Origin: Marvinbryantia sp.
GTDB lineage: Bacteria > Bacillota > Clostridia > Lachnospirales > Lachnospiraceae
NCBI GenBank assembly: GCA_016297895.1
Contig: JAEDFS010000043.1
Coordinates: 1-15,988, forward strand
DNA: 15,988 nt
Direction of reading: 5' to 3'
Shown: positions 1 through 5,983 of the stretch, one piece after another
How positions within the stretch are numbered: position 1 is the first letter of the stretch
Layout: each line of letters opens with the position of its first letter
Translations under genes and position numbers: made by a program
Notes under the pieces: model-generated
The model's input: the letters and a program-made list of their open reading frames with translations, nothing else
What the model was told of the DNA's origin: nothing
Database searches by the model: none

Positions 1-556
1 AGCCGTGGGATTTTCCGGAGAAAAAGGGCCGGAAAATAGAGCCAAGCTGTTCCGGCGGGATGCCGCAGCCGGTGTCTGTGATCCGGATCCTGAGCATCTG
101 ATCCCGGCAGGCAGCGGAAAAGGTAATGGTGCCGGAAGAATGAGGCCCGATGGCTTCCACGCTGTTTCGTATCAGATTGTCCAGTACCTGTCGAAGCTTT
201 ACGGGATCCAGGAAAAGTACCGGAAGTTCGGGCTCCAGATGCACCTGCAGCTGTATGTAGGGACCGGACAGACTCCGGATCAGTGCTTCTGCGCTTTGCA
301 GGTATTCGAAAAGCCAGGCTTCGGTATCCACATCCATGGGATCCAGACGGCCGCCGTTCTGGTAACCGGAGAGATCGTCAAGAAGCCGGCGGAGATATTC
401 CATTTCCGCCTGCACGGGCTGCCATTCCCGATAAGCGGTGACTTCCGGGTGGTTGTGGGACATCAGTTGCAGATAGCTGCCAATCAGGGTAACCGGATTT
501 CGTATTTCGTGAGAAACAGAGGAAATCAGCAGTTCGTATTCTGGTGGAGTAAGCAT
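1..556 (-). CDS. Sensor-less histidine kinase (partial, runs off left edge)
   Basis: This is a cytoplasmic two-component histidine kinase. It would autophosphorylate on His and pass phosphate to a response regulator that is not in the window. The start is the ATG complementary to 554-556, preceded on the minus strand by GAAAGGAT (564-570 complement). The visible 185 residues show the H-box SVSHEIRNPVTLI with His16 almost at the N-terminus, then the dimerisation helices, an N-box LDNLIRNSVEAI (about 126-137), the G1 box DTGCGIPP (about 162-169) and an F-box-like FRPFFSGKSHG at the edge. The G2 box and C-terminus lie outside. No membrane segment, PAS or HAMP domain precedes the H-box, so any input must come from partner proteins or the ATPase core. 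Orphan kinases of this layout occur in spore-forming Clostridia and may feed Spo0A, but that is inference. Confidence in the family is high; confidence in the role is low. Confidence 0.88.
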   Translation of the reverse strand, partial: MLTPPEYELLISSVSHEIRNPVTLIGSYLQLMSHNHPEVTAYREWQPVQAEMEYLRRLLDDLSGYQNGGRLDPMDVDTEAWLFEYLQSAEALIRSLSGPYIQLQVHLEPELPVLFLDPVKLRQVLDNLIRNSVEAIGPHSSGTITFSAACRDQMLRIRITDTGCGIPPEQLGSIFRPFFSGKSHG

Positions 557-587
557 AATACCATCCTTTCTGGGGCGGGTTGCCTCC

Positions 588-607
588 TGTCAAGATTCTG
601 GTTGACA
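588..607. promoter_or_regulatory. Inverted repeat TGTCAA-N8-TTGACA between divergent genes
   Basis: Two 6-bp arms, TGTCAA (588-593) and TTGACA (602-607), form a perfect inverted repeat with an 8-bp centre. The right arm is also the -35 hexamer of the predicted HIT-gene promoter. The left arm reads as TTGACA on the minus strand but has no matching -10 at the right distance. It could be an operator over the rightward promoter, or chance. Confidence 0.3.
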
Positions 608-630
608 GGGGGAAATAAAAATTTTAATAT
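602..630 (+). promoter_or_regulatory. Sigma-A-type promoter for the HIT/sigma operon
   Basis: A perfect -35 TTGACA (602-607), a 17-bp A/T-rich spacer and a -10 TAATAT (625-630, 4/6 to consensus). It lies 45 bp upstream of the HIT start, whose ribosome site AGGAGG is at 663-668. Confidence 0.6.
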
Positions 631-674
631 GAAAAAAAGGTCTCTATATATAAATACGCAACAGGAGGTAGAAT

Positions 675-1082
675 ATGTCTCAGGAGAATTGTATTTTTTG
701 TAAAATTGCTGCGGGGGAGATCCCTTCAGCTACGTTGTATGAAGATGAAGAGTTTCGTGTGATTCTGGATGTGGGTCCGGCAGCGAAGGGTCATATGCTG
801 GTGCTTCCCAAAGAGCATTATGCAGATATCCTCGAAATGCCGGAGGAACTTACGGCAAAGGCATTTGTGGTGGCAAAAAGGATGGCACAGAAAATGGAGC
901 AGGTGCTGGAATGTGACGGAATCAACATCCTGCAGAACAATCATGAAGCGGCAGGACAGACCGTATTTCATTTTCATATCCATCTGATTCCAAGGAAGAA
1001 GAACGATAAGATCGGACTTGGATGGAAGCCGGGTACATTAAGCGATGCGGACAAGGCAGAGCTGTTGGAAAAGCTTCGCTGA
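675..1082 (+). CDS. HIT-family (HinT-like) nucleotide hydrolase/transferase
   Basis: A cytosolic histidine-triad protein of 135 aa, the usual size for the HinT/Hit branch, which hydrolyses purine nucleoside phosphoramidates and similar adenylated compounds. The signature HFHIHLIP places the triad at His99, His101 and His103. The N-terminal CIFC (Cys6, Cys9) together with His48 fits the structural zinc site found in many bacterial HIT proteins. NNHEAAGQ (about 88-95) matches the conserved NN..AGQ stretch before the triad, although the residue after NN is His rather than the more usual Gly. The ATG is preceded by a strong AGGAGG. The gene is 24 bp upstream of a sigma factor and probably shares its transcript. 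The physiological substrate is not predictable. Confidence 0.95.
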   Translation: MSQENCIFCKIAAGEIPSATLYEDEEFRVILDVGPAAKGHMLVLPKEHYADILEMPEELTAKAFVVAKRMAQKMEQVLECDGINILQNNHEAAGQTVFHFHIHLIPRKKNDKIGLGWKPGTLSDADKAELLEKLR

Positions 1083-1106
1083 AATGATCAATACACAAAA
1101 GAGAGC

Positions 1107-1628
1107 GTGAAACAAAAGATGAATGACATTGAGACATTTACAGAGGTGTATGAGCGATATGCGTCCATGATCGTCAAATCTGTGGTGGCTCAGACGAATG
1201 ATGTGGAACTTGCAAATGAGATCTGCCAGAACGTATTTTTAGCGTATTACAATAATATGTACAAGGTGGAGAAGGAATTTGTAAAGGCATGGCTGCTTCA
1301 TGCTGCAAAAAATCAGTTGATAGATCATTGGAGAAAGACAGGTGCGAGGAAAAAAGTGATGCAGGAAATTGGAATCGAGGATCTGAATAGAGTAGAAGAT
1401 AAAAGAAACCTGGAAAAACGCTGTGATGACAGGCAGTTTATCTGTGAAATACTGGATCATTTAAAAGAGGTCAACATACTGTGGTATGAGGTGATTGACT
1501 GTATCTGCATCCGGCAGATGACACCCGAAGAAGCCTGCAGCTATCTGGAGATTTCTCCGGGTGCACTGCGCAGCAGATTGAACAGAGCAAGAAGCTATCT
1601 GCGTGAAATGTACGATGACCAGATGTAA
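1107..1628 (+). CDS. ECF-type RNA polymerase sigma factor
   Basis: An alternative sigma factor of 173 aa that would direct RNA polymerase to a dedicated promoter set. Region 2 spans about residues 8-80 (TFTEVYERYASMIVK, then ELANEICQNVFLAYY, the core-binding and -10 recognising helices, ending AWLLHAAKNQLIDHWRK). A charged linker follows, then region 4 at about 112-170 with a helix-turn-helix (TPEEACSYLEISPGALRSRL). There is no region 1 or 3, as in ECF/group IV factors. The start is ambiguous: GTG at 1107 with AAAGAGAG upstream, or ATG at 1119 with a poor ribosome site. It follows the HIT gene by 24 bp. Its likely regulator is the DUF4367-type membrane protein at 2983-3822, which is not adjacent because murG lies between. 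The stop is only 10 bp from the convergent murG stop. Confidence 0.88.
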   Translation: MKQKMNDIETFTEVYERYASMIVKSVVAQTNDVELANEICQNVFLAYYNNMYKVEKEFVKAWLLHAAKNQLIDHWRKTGARKKVMQEIGIEDLNRVEDKRNLEKRCDDRQFICEILDHLKEVNILWYEVIDCICIRQMTPEEACSYLEISPGALRSRLNRARSYLREMYDDQM

Positions 1629-1638
1629 CAGGATGGAG

Positions 1639-2709
1639 TCAGTGTTTTGCTGCAACTTCCTCGATCAGGTCGGTAATGGTCTCGATGGCATTGCTTAACT
1701 TGCTCTTTTCCATGGCCTGAATATAGTCGGCACGGGAAGCATAAAGCTTTAAGATCGTATCAAGAAGAAGCCGGGGATTCAGCTGATCTTCTGTCAGTAC
1801 TTCACAGAAGCCCTGACTGCGGAAGGACTCGGCATTTAAAATCTGGTCACCGCGGCTGGCATTGGAACCCAGAGGGATCAGAAGAGCAGGTTTCCTCAGG
1901 TCCAGCAGTTCACAGATGGCATTGGCTCCGGCACGGGAAACCACCACATCGGAGAGGGCAAAGAGGTCGGCCAGCTCTTCCTTGATATACTCGTACTGTA
2001 CATAACCTTCGGTGTGAGTAAGGGAGGAATCCATCTTTCCCTTTCCGCAGAGGTGGATGACCTGGAAGGTCTTTAACAGTTCCGGGAGAATCCCCCGAAT
2101 AGCTTCATTTACGTTGGCAGAGCCCAGGCTTCCGCCGATGACCATCAGAACAGGCTTGCCTGCGGTAAAACCGCAGAACTTCAGTCCTGCCAGTTTATTG
2201 CCCTGGCGAAGTTCCTGACGGATGGGAGAACCGGTGAGAACCGCTTTCTCTTTCGGCAGATGGGCAAGGGTCTCAGGGAAATTGCAGCACACTTTGGTGG
2301 CAGAGGGAATGGCCAGCCTGTTGGCAAGGCCCGGCGTCATATCCGATTCATGGATAATGCAGGGGATATGGCAGTGTCTGGCCGCCAGTACCACCGGGAC
2401 AGCGACAAAACCGCCCTTGGAAAACAGGACATCCGGTTTTAGTTTTTTGAGGAGTTTTCTTGCTTCCCCATAACCTTTCAGTACCCGGATCGGGTCTGTA
2501 AAATTCTTCACGTCAAAATAACGTCTGAGTTTACCGGAAGAAATGCCGTAATAAGGAATACCCATTTCTTCAATTAATTTTTTTTCGATCCCGTCGTAGG
2601 AGCCAATATAATGGATGTCATAATCCAGTTCCTTCAGACGGGGCAGTAATGCAATATTGGGTGTGACATGACCGGCGGTACCGCCGCCTGTTAATACAAT
2701 TCGTTTCAT
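1639..2709 (-). CDS. murG: MurG-type UDP-GlcNAc:lipid I N-acetylglucosaminyltransferase
   Basis: A 356-aa GT28-family glycosyltransferase. MurG adds GlcNAc to lipid I on the inner membrane face to make lipid II for peptidoglycan. Motifs in order: LTGGGTAGHVTPN (glycine loop 1, about 6-18), FSKGGFVAVPV (96-106), HESDMTPGLANR (120-131), a second glycine loop IGGSLGSANVNEAI (191-204) and the donor-binding stretch SRAGANAICELL (258-269) with GDQILNA (287-293). The start is the ATG at 2709, with GGAGG 6 bp upstream (complement of 2716-2720); the frame stays open upstream into the repeat, but that part has no MurG homology. The gene stands alone, opposite to its neighbours and away from any division/wall cluster, and has HESDMTPG where classical MurG has HEQNAxPG. 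It may therefore be a second MurG paralogue, as known in some Firmicutes. The family call is firm; the paralogue role is inferred. Confidence 0.93.
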   Translation of the reverse strand: MKRIVLTGGGTAGHVTPNIALLPRLKELDYDIHYIGSYDGIEKKLIEEMGIPYYGISSGKLRRYFDVKNFTDPIRVLKGYGEARKLLKKLKPDVLFSKGGFVAVPVVLAARHCHIPCIIHESDMTPGLANRLAIPSATKVCCNFPETLAHLPKEKAVLTGSPIRQELRQGNKLAGLKFCGFTAGKPVLMVIGGSLGSANVNEAIRGILPELLKTFQVIHLCGKGKMDSSLTHTEGYVQYEYIKEELADLFALSDVVVSRAGANAICELLDLRKPALLIPLGSNASRGDQILNAESFRSQGFCEVLTEDQLNPRLLLDTILKLYASRADYIQAMEKSKLSNAIETITDLIEEVAAKH

Positions 2710-2755
2710 ACGGATCCTCCAATGAGATGATTGTTGAGGGATTTTGACCACAACG

Positions 2756-2927
2756 ATGATACCTGCGGATTGTTCCGTGCTTTGCACTCTAACAATCCGT
2801 CCCGACATTCGCATATCGTGGGATTATCATCCCACTATTATGCTCATATCGGGGGGCGGGTCCCAAGGTCTTTCACCCACCTATGAACAAGCTCATGTGG
2901 GTTTAGACCTTTTGACCCTGGTATCAT
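2756..2927. repeat. MITE-like element with inverted ends and three hairpins
   Basis: A 172-bp non-coding element bounded by ATGATACC (2756-2763) and its inverse GGTATCAT (2920-2927). Inside are three hairpins. The first is a 9-bp stem 2766-2774/2791-2799 enclosing GTGC-TTT-GCAC (2777-2787). The second is GTGGGAT-TATC-ATCCCAC (2818-2835), flanked by GCATA/TATGC (2811-2815/2839-2843). The third is a long hairpin in which AGGTCT and ACCCAC before 2881 pair with GTGGGT and AGACCT near 2897-2910. A related short copy lies at 4665-4714. There is no transposase and no clear target duplication. It occupies the space between the divergent murG and DUF4367 genes. Confidence 0.65.
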
Positions 2928-2933
2928 TATAAT
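2904..2933 (+). promoter_or_regulatory. Possible promoter at the right edge of the repeat
   Basis: A perfect -10 TATAAT (2928-2933) begins at the base after the repeat's right inverted end. The best -35 is TAGACC (2904-2909) at 18 bp spacing, inside the repeat. A second -35-like TTGACC (2912-2917) has no good -10 at 17 bp. It would transcribe the DUF4367 gene. Confidence 0.4.
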
Positions 2934-2982
2934 ATTATCTTATACTCATGGGAGGAAAAGTCAAGAAGGGACTTTGAAGCAT

Positions 2983-3822
2983 ATGGAAAACAAGGAATTC
3001 GAAAACAACGATCTGGATCAGGTGGATGCTTTCCTGAGGAAGAAAATGATGGAGGCGGCAGACCGCTATGAGGAAGAGCTGAACAGCGACCCGTCTCTGG
3101 ACGGACTGGAACCATCTCCCAGAGTCTTTGAAAATATAATGGCGATCATTGAAAAAGAAGAGACTGCCGCAGCCCGGGCCGAAGATCTGCTGTCCGAGGA
3201 AGACCGCCGTGCCCTGGAGCTTGGAAGAAAACAGCTGGCACATCCCGTTCGCCGCAGAGTGCTGCGGGTGCTGGGCGTGGCAGCAGCTGCCCTGGTGGGA
3301 ATCTTCGGAGCCAGCATGACCAGTGAGGCCAATCGGGTAAAGCTGGTGCAGACTTTGAATGTGCTGATCGGGAATGAAGGGGCGATGAGGCTGAGTAATG
3401 AAGAGAGAAGAAAAAATGTGAGTGTGGAAGAAAAAGAAGCCTGGGCAGAGATTAAGGAAAGACTGGGAATCGGTGCCATCTCTTTTCTATATATGCCAGA
3501 TGGAATGGAATATGAGAGTCATCGTGTAGATGAAATCGTGGGAAATGCAACAATGCTTTATCACTATAAAGATACTGCATTTTATATCAGAATGGAAAAG
3601 CGGGAAAAGAACACCTCATATGGAGAAATTATGGATGGGGAGATAGTAGATACATTTAATGTAATGACAGATATAGGTGAAGTATTAATATCTGAGATTC
3701 AGGGAATAAATGAGAAGAACTATGTAGCAGAACTCAAATATGACGGATGCATTTATTGGATAAAAGGGGTTATTCCAAAAGAAGAATTTGTAAAAATGAT
3801 AAAAAAAATATTTATTTATTAA
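2983..3822 (+). CDS. Membrane anti-sigma-like protein with DUF4367-type C-terminal domain
   Basis: A probable single-pass membrane regulator of 279 aa. Residues 1-90 form a charged cytoplasmic part (EENNDLDQ-like acidic helices, EDLLSEEDRRALELGRK). A hydrophobic segment VLRVLGVAAAALVGIFGA at about 93-110 follows the arginine-rich RRRVLR. The rest is an extracytoplasmic domain whose end (YMPDGMEY, then YDGCIYWIKGVIPKEEFVKMIKKI) resembles DUF4367 domains, which in Clostridia are typically paired with ECF sigma factors. The gene would thus hold a sigma factor inactive until a signal arrives, most plausibly the one at 1107-1628. The start is ATG 2983; a TTG at 2974 is in frame but lies too close to AAGAAGGG (2963-2970). 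Sequence becomes A/T-richer from about 3480 on. The pairing is inferred; the topology is clear. Confidence 0.72.
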   Translation: MENKEFENNDLDQVDAFLRKKMMEAADRYEEELNSDPSLDGLEPSPRVFENIMAIIEKEETAAARAEDLLSEEDRRALELGRKQLAHPVRRRVLRVLGVAAAALVGIFGASMTSEANRVKLVQTLNVLIGNEGAMRLSNEERRKNVSVEEKEAWAEIKERLGIGAISFLYMPDGMEYESHRVDEIVGNATMLYHYKDTAFYIRMEKREKNTSYGEIMDGEIVDTFNVMTDIGEVLISEIQGINEKNYVAELKYDGCIYWIKGVIPKEEFVKMIKKIFIY

Positions 3823-3902
3823 ATTTTAGCGAAACAATCCTTCTTTTCTTTCGTATCTATAAGTGTAATGGAAAACAAAAGAGAGAAAGGAGGGAACGAA
3901 AG

Positions 3903-4496
3903 ATGAAGACAAAAAGAGTGTGGTTTTTTCTGGTAAGCACCGTGATATATATGTTTCTAATGTCTGCGGCAGCATTGGCATCCGGATCAGAGCAGCCTGG
4001 TACGGTAGTGGATGGTTCTACACTGATCCAGGGGAGTTCCTCTGATTGTCAGGTGTATCTGGAGGAAGGAGCAGATCTGGACTTCGGTACACCGGAGATC
4101 ACTTCTGACCCGGTATTTCCGGTACTGGGATCGGAGCAGATTGTAGTGGATACGGGTTCAGGGGCAGCATCCTATGGATATTATTTGGCGTCTGGCGGAT
4201 GTGGAATTACCAGGCTACAGGATAATATTGCAAGGGTAGATGGCCATACAGATTGTTATCGTCAGGCAGAATATGTCTATTTGGGATTATACATGGATCG
4301 TCTGGAAAATGGGTCCTGGCATACGGTGTGGTATAAGGACTATTCGGCGCAAAATGTCTGTAGTGTATCCTATGCCATTAACGTACTGGTAAAACCGGGA
4401 TATTATTACCGTATCCGTGCAGCTCACCTGGCACAGACCGGGGATGTACGGGAAGGAAATACCAGCTTTACCGATGGTATCCCATTCGGCATTTAG
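3903..4496 (+). CDS. Small secreted protein of unknown function
   Basis: A 197-aa exported protein that I do not recognise. Residues 1-26 are a classical signal peptide: KTKR, a hydrophobic core VWFFLVSTVIYMFLM, and a likely cleavage after ALA (24-26) before SGSEQ. The mature part is acidic at first (EEGADLDFGTPE), then rich in Tyr and Gly, with four Cys (49, 100, 118, 143) that could form two disulphides. The start is ATG 3903 behind an excellent AAAGGAGGG (3886-3894); the same frame is open upstream into the preceding gene but that part is not credible. It follows the DUF4367 gene by 80 bp in the same direction. It may be a target or co-factor of the sigma/anti-sigma pair. No membrane anchor or sorting signal is seen at the C-terminus. 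Confidence 0.8.
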   Translation: MKTKRVWFFLVSTVIYMFLMSAAALASGSEQPGTVVDGSTLIQGSSSDCQVYLEEGADLDFGTPEITSDPVFPVLGSEQIVVDTGSGAASYGYYLASGGCGITRLQDNIARVDGHTDCYRQAEYVYLGLYMDRLENGSWHTVWYKDYSAQNVCSVSYAINVLVKPGYYYRIRAAHLAQTGDVREGNTSFTDGIPFGI

Positions 4497-4664
4497 CATG
4501 ATTTTCTAACACTTCCAATCTCCTTCATTCCAAAATACTTAGCCACGCCGTGACTGCTTCTCTTTCATTACCTTTCACGGCAGACCGGGAGACGGCGTGT
4601 ACAGCCTGCTCCCAAGTCAGTGGCTGGGGTATCCGGGTGAGGCGGAGGGGGTGGAGATTATTCT
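4497..4664. other. Non-coding stretch with alternative inverted repeats
   Basis: No credible gene is seen. CACGCCGT (4544-4551) can pair with ACGGCGTG (4592-4599), or the overlapping GCCGTGA (4547-4553) can pair with TCACGGC (4575-4581); the two stems exclude each other. A further stem is CAGCC (4602-4606) with GGCTG (4622-4626). With the short repeat at 4665-4714 this fills most of the 356-bp gap. The remaining 4715-4852 is featureless apart from the next gene's ribosome site. Confidence 0.4.
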
Positions 4665-4714
4665 ATGATACCTGCGTATCGTTTCGTGCTTCGCACTGCC
4701 ACGATCCCGGTATC
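4665..4714. repeat. Short copy of the MITE-like element
   Basis: A 50-bp segment starting ATGATACC and ending GGTATC, matching the left end of the 2756-2927 element at 29 of the first 33 positions. The hairpin is kept: ATCGT/ACGAT (4678-4682/4701-4705) around GTGC-TTC-GCAC (4686-4696). One stem pair has changed from T-A (2771/2794) to C-G (4680/4703), a compensatory change, and the tri-base loop has changed from TTT to TTC. Confidence 0.65.
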
Positions 4715-4852
4715 TTACAAAAGAGAAAGGGCGCATGTCTCGCCTATTAAGAGGTTACGATGTACAGTCCCGGCATAAAGCAAGAAGCCGGCTGTGAATC
4801 GCAGCCTGATGGACATTATACTAAAGCAATTTAATAAGGGGGCCTATTTGAG

Positions 4853-5836
4853 ATGAAAGCAAAATATTATCGTTTTATTTATCAAAATGTAACGGAAGGT
4901 ATGTGCTGTACGGGAAGCATGGCAGAAAGCAGCGGAGAAGAGGAACCATTTCATTTCCTGTACCTTGGCGGAGGCAGTGGCGGCTGCGAAGCCAGGGAGG
5001 AGGAGCTGCAGCAGTTGAAAGGACATTTTCATCTGGTGATTTTAGGGGATTTTGAACCGCTGACGATAAAAAGGGCAGGGAAGGTGCTTTCCATGTGCAG
5101 GGTCGATCAGGTTCTGTATCCGTACCTGACGGAGGAGGACCGGAAAAGCCTTGCCGGGGAATATGGCAAAATGGAGGACTTTACAGACGAGGAGATCGGA
5201 TTGGTTGAAGATCCGGAACGGTATCTGAAGGACAGGGGAATCGCTGAAAGAGATGCGGTGAAAGACAGAACCGCATTTTTGAAGGGAAACCGCAGGTTTC
5301 GGGTGTTCTGTGCAGGGGAAGGGAAGAAGAAAAGCCTGGTACTCTATCACGGAAGCGAGGGAGGCAGTCCGAAAACGGAAGAATGCGTCCTGAATGTGAA
5401 ACCGGTGCTGCCTTCAAGATGCTGCAGCCCGTTTGTGGATCCGAAAAATCTGAACTGCGAAATGAAGTGTATGCTGTACAATGATTTTACCCAGTGCAAG
5501 CGTCACAATCAGAAGAACGGTACATATTTTGTAGACGGTCATTTGGTTTTGGGTGTGGGAATGACGGATATCGATTTTGGGGAGATCCGGAAGTCTCTGG
5601 ACGATGTGTGGACACAGATTCGTGTTGTCTGTCTTGCGGAAACGGACAGCCTGTCGGGCTGGATGGAAGAACTGCTTCAGGCAGGGACAGAGGAAACAGC
5701 ACAGTACTTTGTGGGAAATGTAAACACAGAGGAAGCATTGGTTCACAGGATCCAGACGGGAAACCCATACCGGATTTTTGCATCTATAGGTGAAACATCC
5801 GGACTGTGTTTATCCGGCTGCTATGCAGACAGGTAA
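4853..5836 (+). CDS. Unrecognised Cys-rich protein, possibly a decayed metallo-beta-lactamase fold
   Basis: A 327-aa soluble protein without signal peptide or membrane segment. FHFLYLGGGSGGCEA...LVILGDFEPLTIKRAGKVL (about 33-79) has the rhythm of the metallo-beta-lactamase core, where a short strand-loop-strand is followed by 'lD.liiTH.d.DH.GGl', but the HxHxDH metal motif is absent (GDFEPLTI instead). A second block, NCEMKCMLYNDFTQCKRH, gives Cys202-x3-Cys206-x8-Cys215-x2-His218, a plausible metal site, preceded by Cys190-Cys191. It is followed by GTYFVDGHLVLGV, similar to the strand carrying 'TGD' in such enzymes. The start ATG has AAGGGGG at 4836-4842. It lies 147 bp upstream of a genuine beta-CASP hydrolase on the same strand. 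The protein is surely coding; the fold is a guess from pattern only. Confidence 0.8.
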   Translation: MKAKYYRFIYQNVTEGMCCTGSMAESSGEEEPFHFLYLGGGSGGCEAREEELQQLKGHFHLVILGDFEPLTIKRAGKVLSMCRVDQVLYPYLTEEDRKSLAGEYGKMEDFTDEEIGLVEDPERYLKDRGIAERDAVKDRTAFLKGNRRFRVFCAGEGKKKSLVLYHGSEGGSPKTEECVLNVKPVLPSRCCSPFVDPKNLNCEMKCMLYNDFTQCKRHNQKNGTYFVDGHLVLGVGMTDIDFGEIRKSLDDVWTQIRVVCLAETDSLSGWMEELLQAGTEETAQYFVGNVNTEEALVHRIQTGNPYRIFASIGETSGLCLSGCYADR

Positions 5837-5922
5837 AGGCAGAACGGGATACAAAAGAGGAAGCGCAGTTATGAAAAATTCATAAACTGTAAAAATTCTC
5901 TATCGTAATGACAGGATATGGG

Positions 5923-5947
5923 GTATACTGATTTTACATAGTATACT
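5923..5947. promoter_or_regulatory. Direct repeat of GTATACT upstream of the beta-CASP gene
   Basis: GTATACT occurs at 5923-5929 and 5941-5947, 18 bp apart. Each contains the palindrome GTATAC and a -10-like TATACT. No good -35 was found at 16-18 bp from either, so they could be operators or -10 elements of a weak promoter. The ribosome site GAGGGGG is at 5971-5977. Confidence 0.25.
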
Positions 5948-5983
5948 CCGTATTTTGTTTGTGGGGACGAGAGGGGGATTTGC

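Noticed and set aside
189..195. TGTCGAA (Spo0A-box word)
   Set aside because: It lies inside the histidine kinase coding sequence with no promoter nearby; one heptamer is expected by chance in 16 kb.
5..703. 232-codon plus-strand frame at the left edge
   Set aside because: It is the complement of the histidine kinase and then runs through the promoter region and into the HIT gene in another frame.
2948..2977. Nine-codon frame starting ATG 2948 before the DUF4367 gene
   Set aside because: No upstream ribosome site and no leader-peptide features; its GGAGGAAAAG is more likely part of an untranslated leader.
4575..4660. Cobalamin-riboswitch-like words on the minus strand (GCCACTG followed by GGGA..GG)
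   Set aside because: The order is suggestive, but the spacing is too short, and the conserved upstream box and the helices between are missing; the words form a simple CAGCC/GGCTG hairpin instead.
4550..4750. 66-codon plus-strand frame
   Set aside because: No ribosome site, and it crosses the inverted repeats and the short repeat element; composition is not protein-like.
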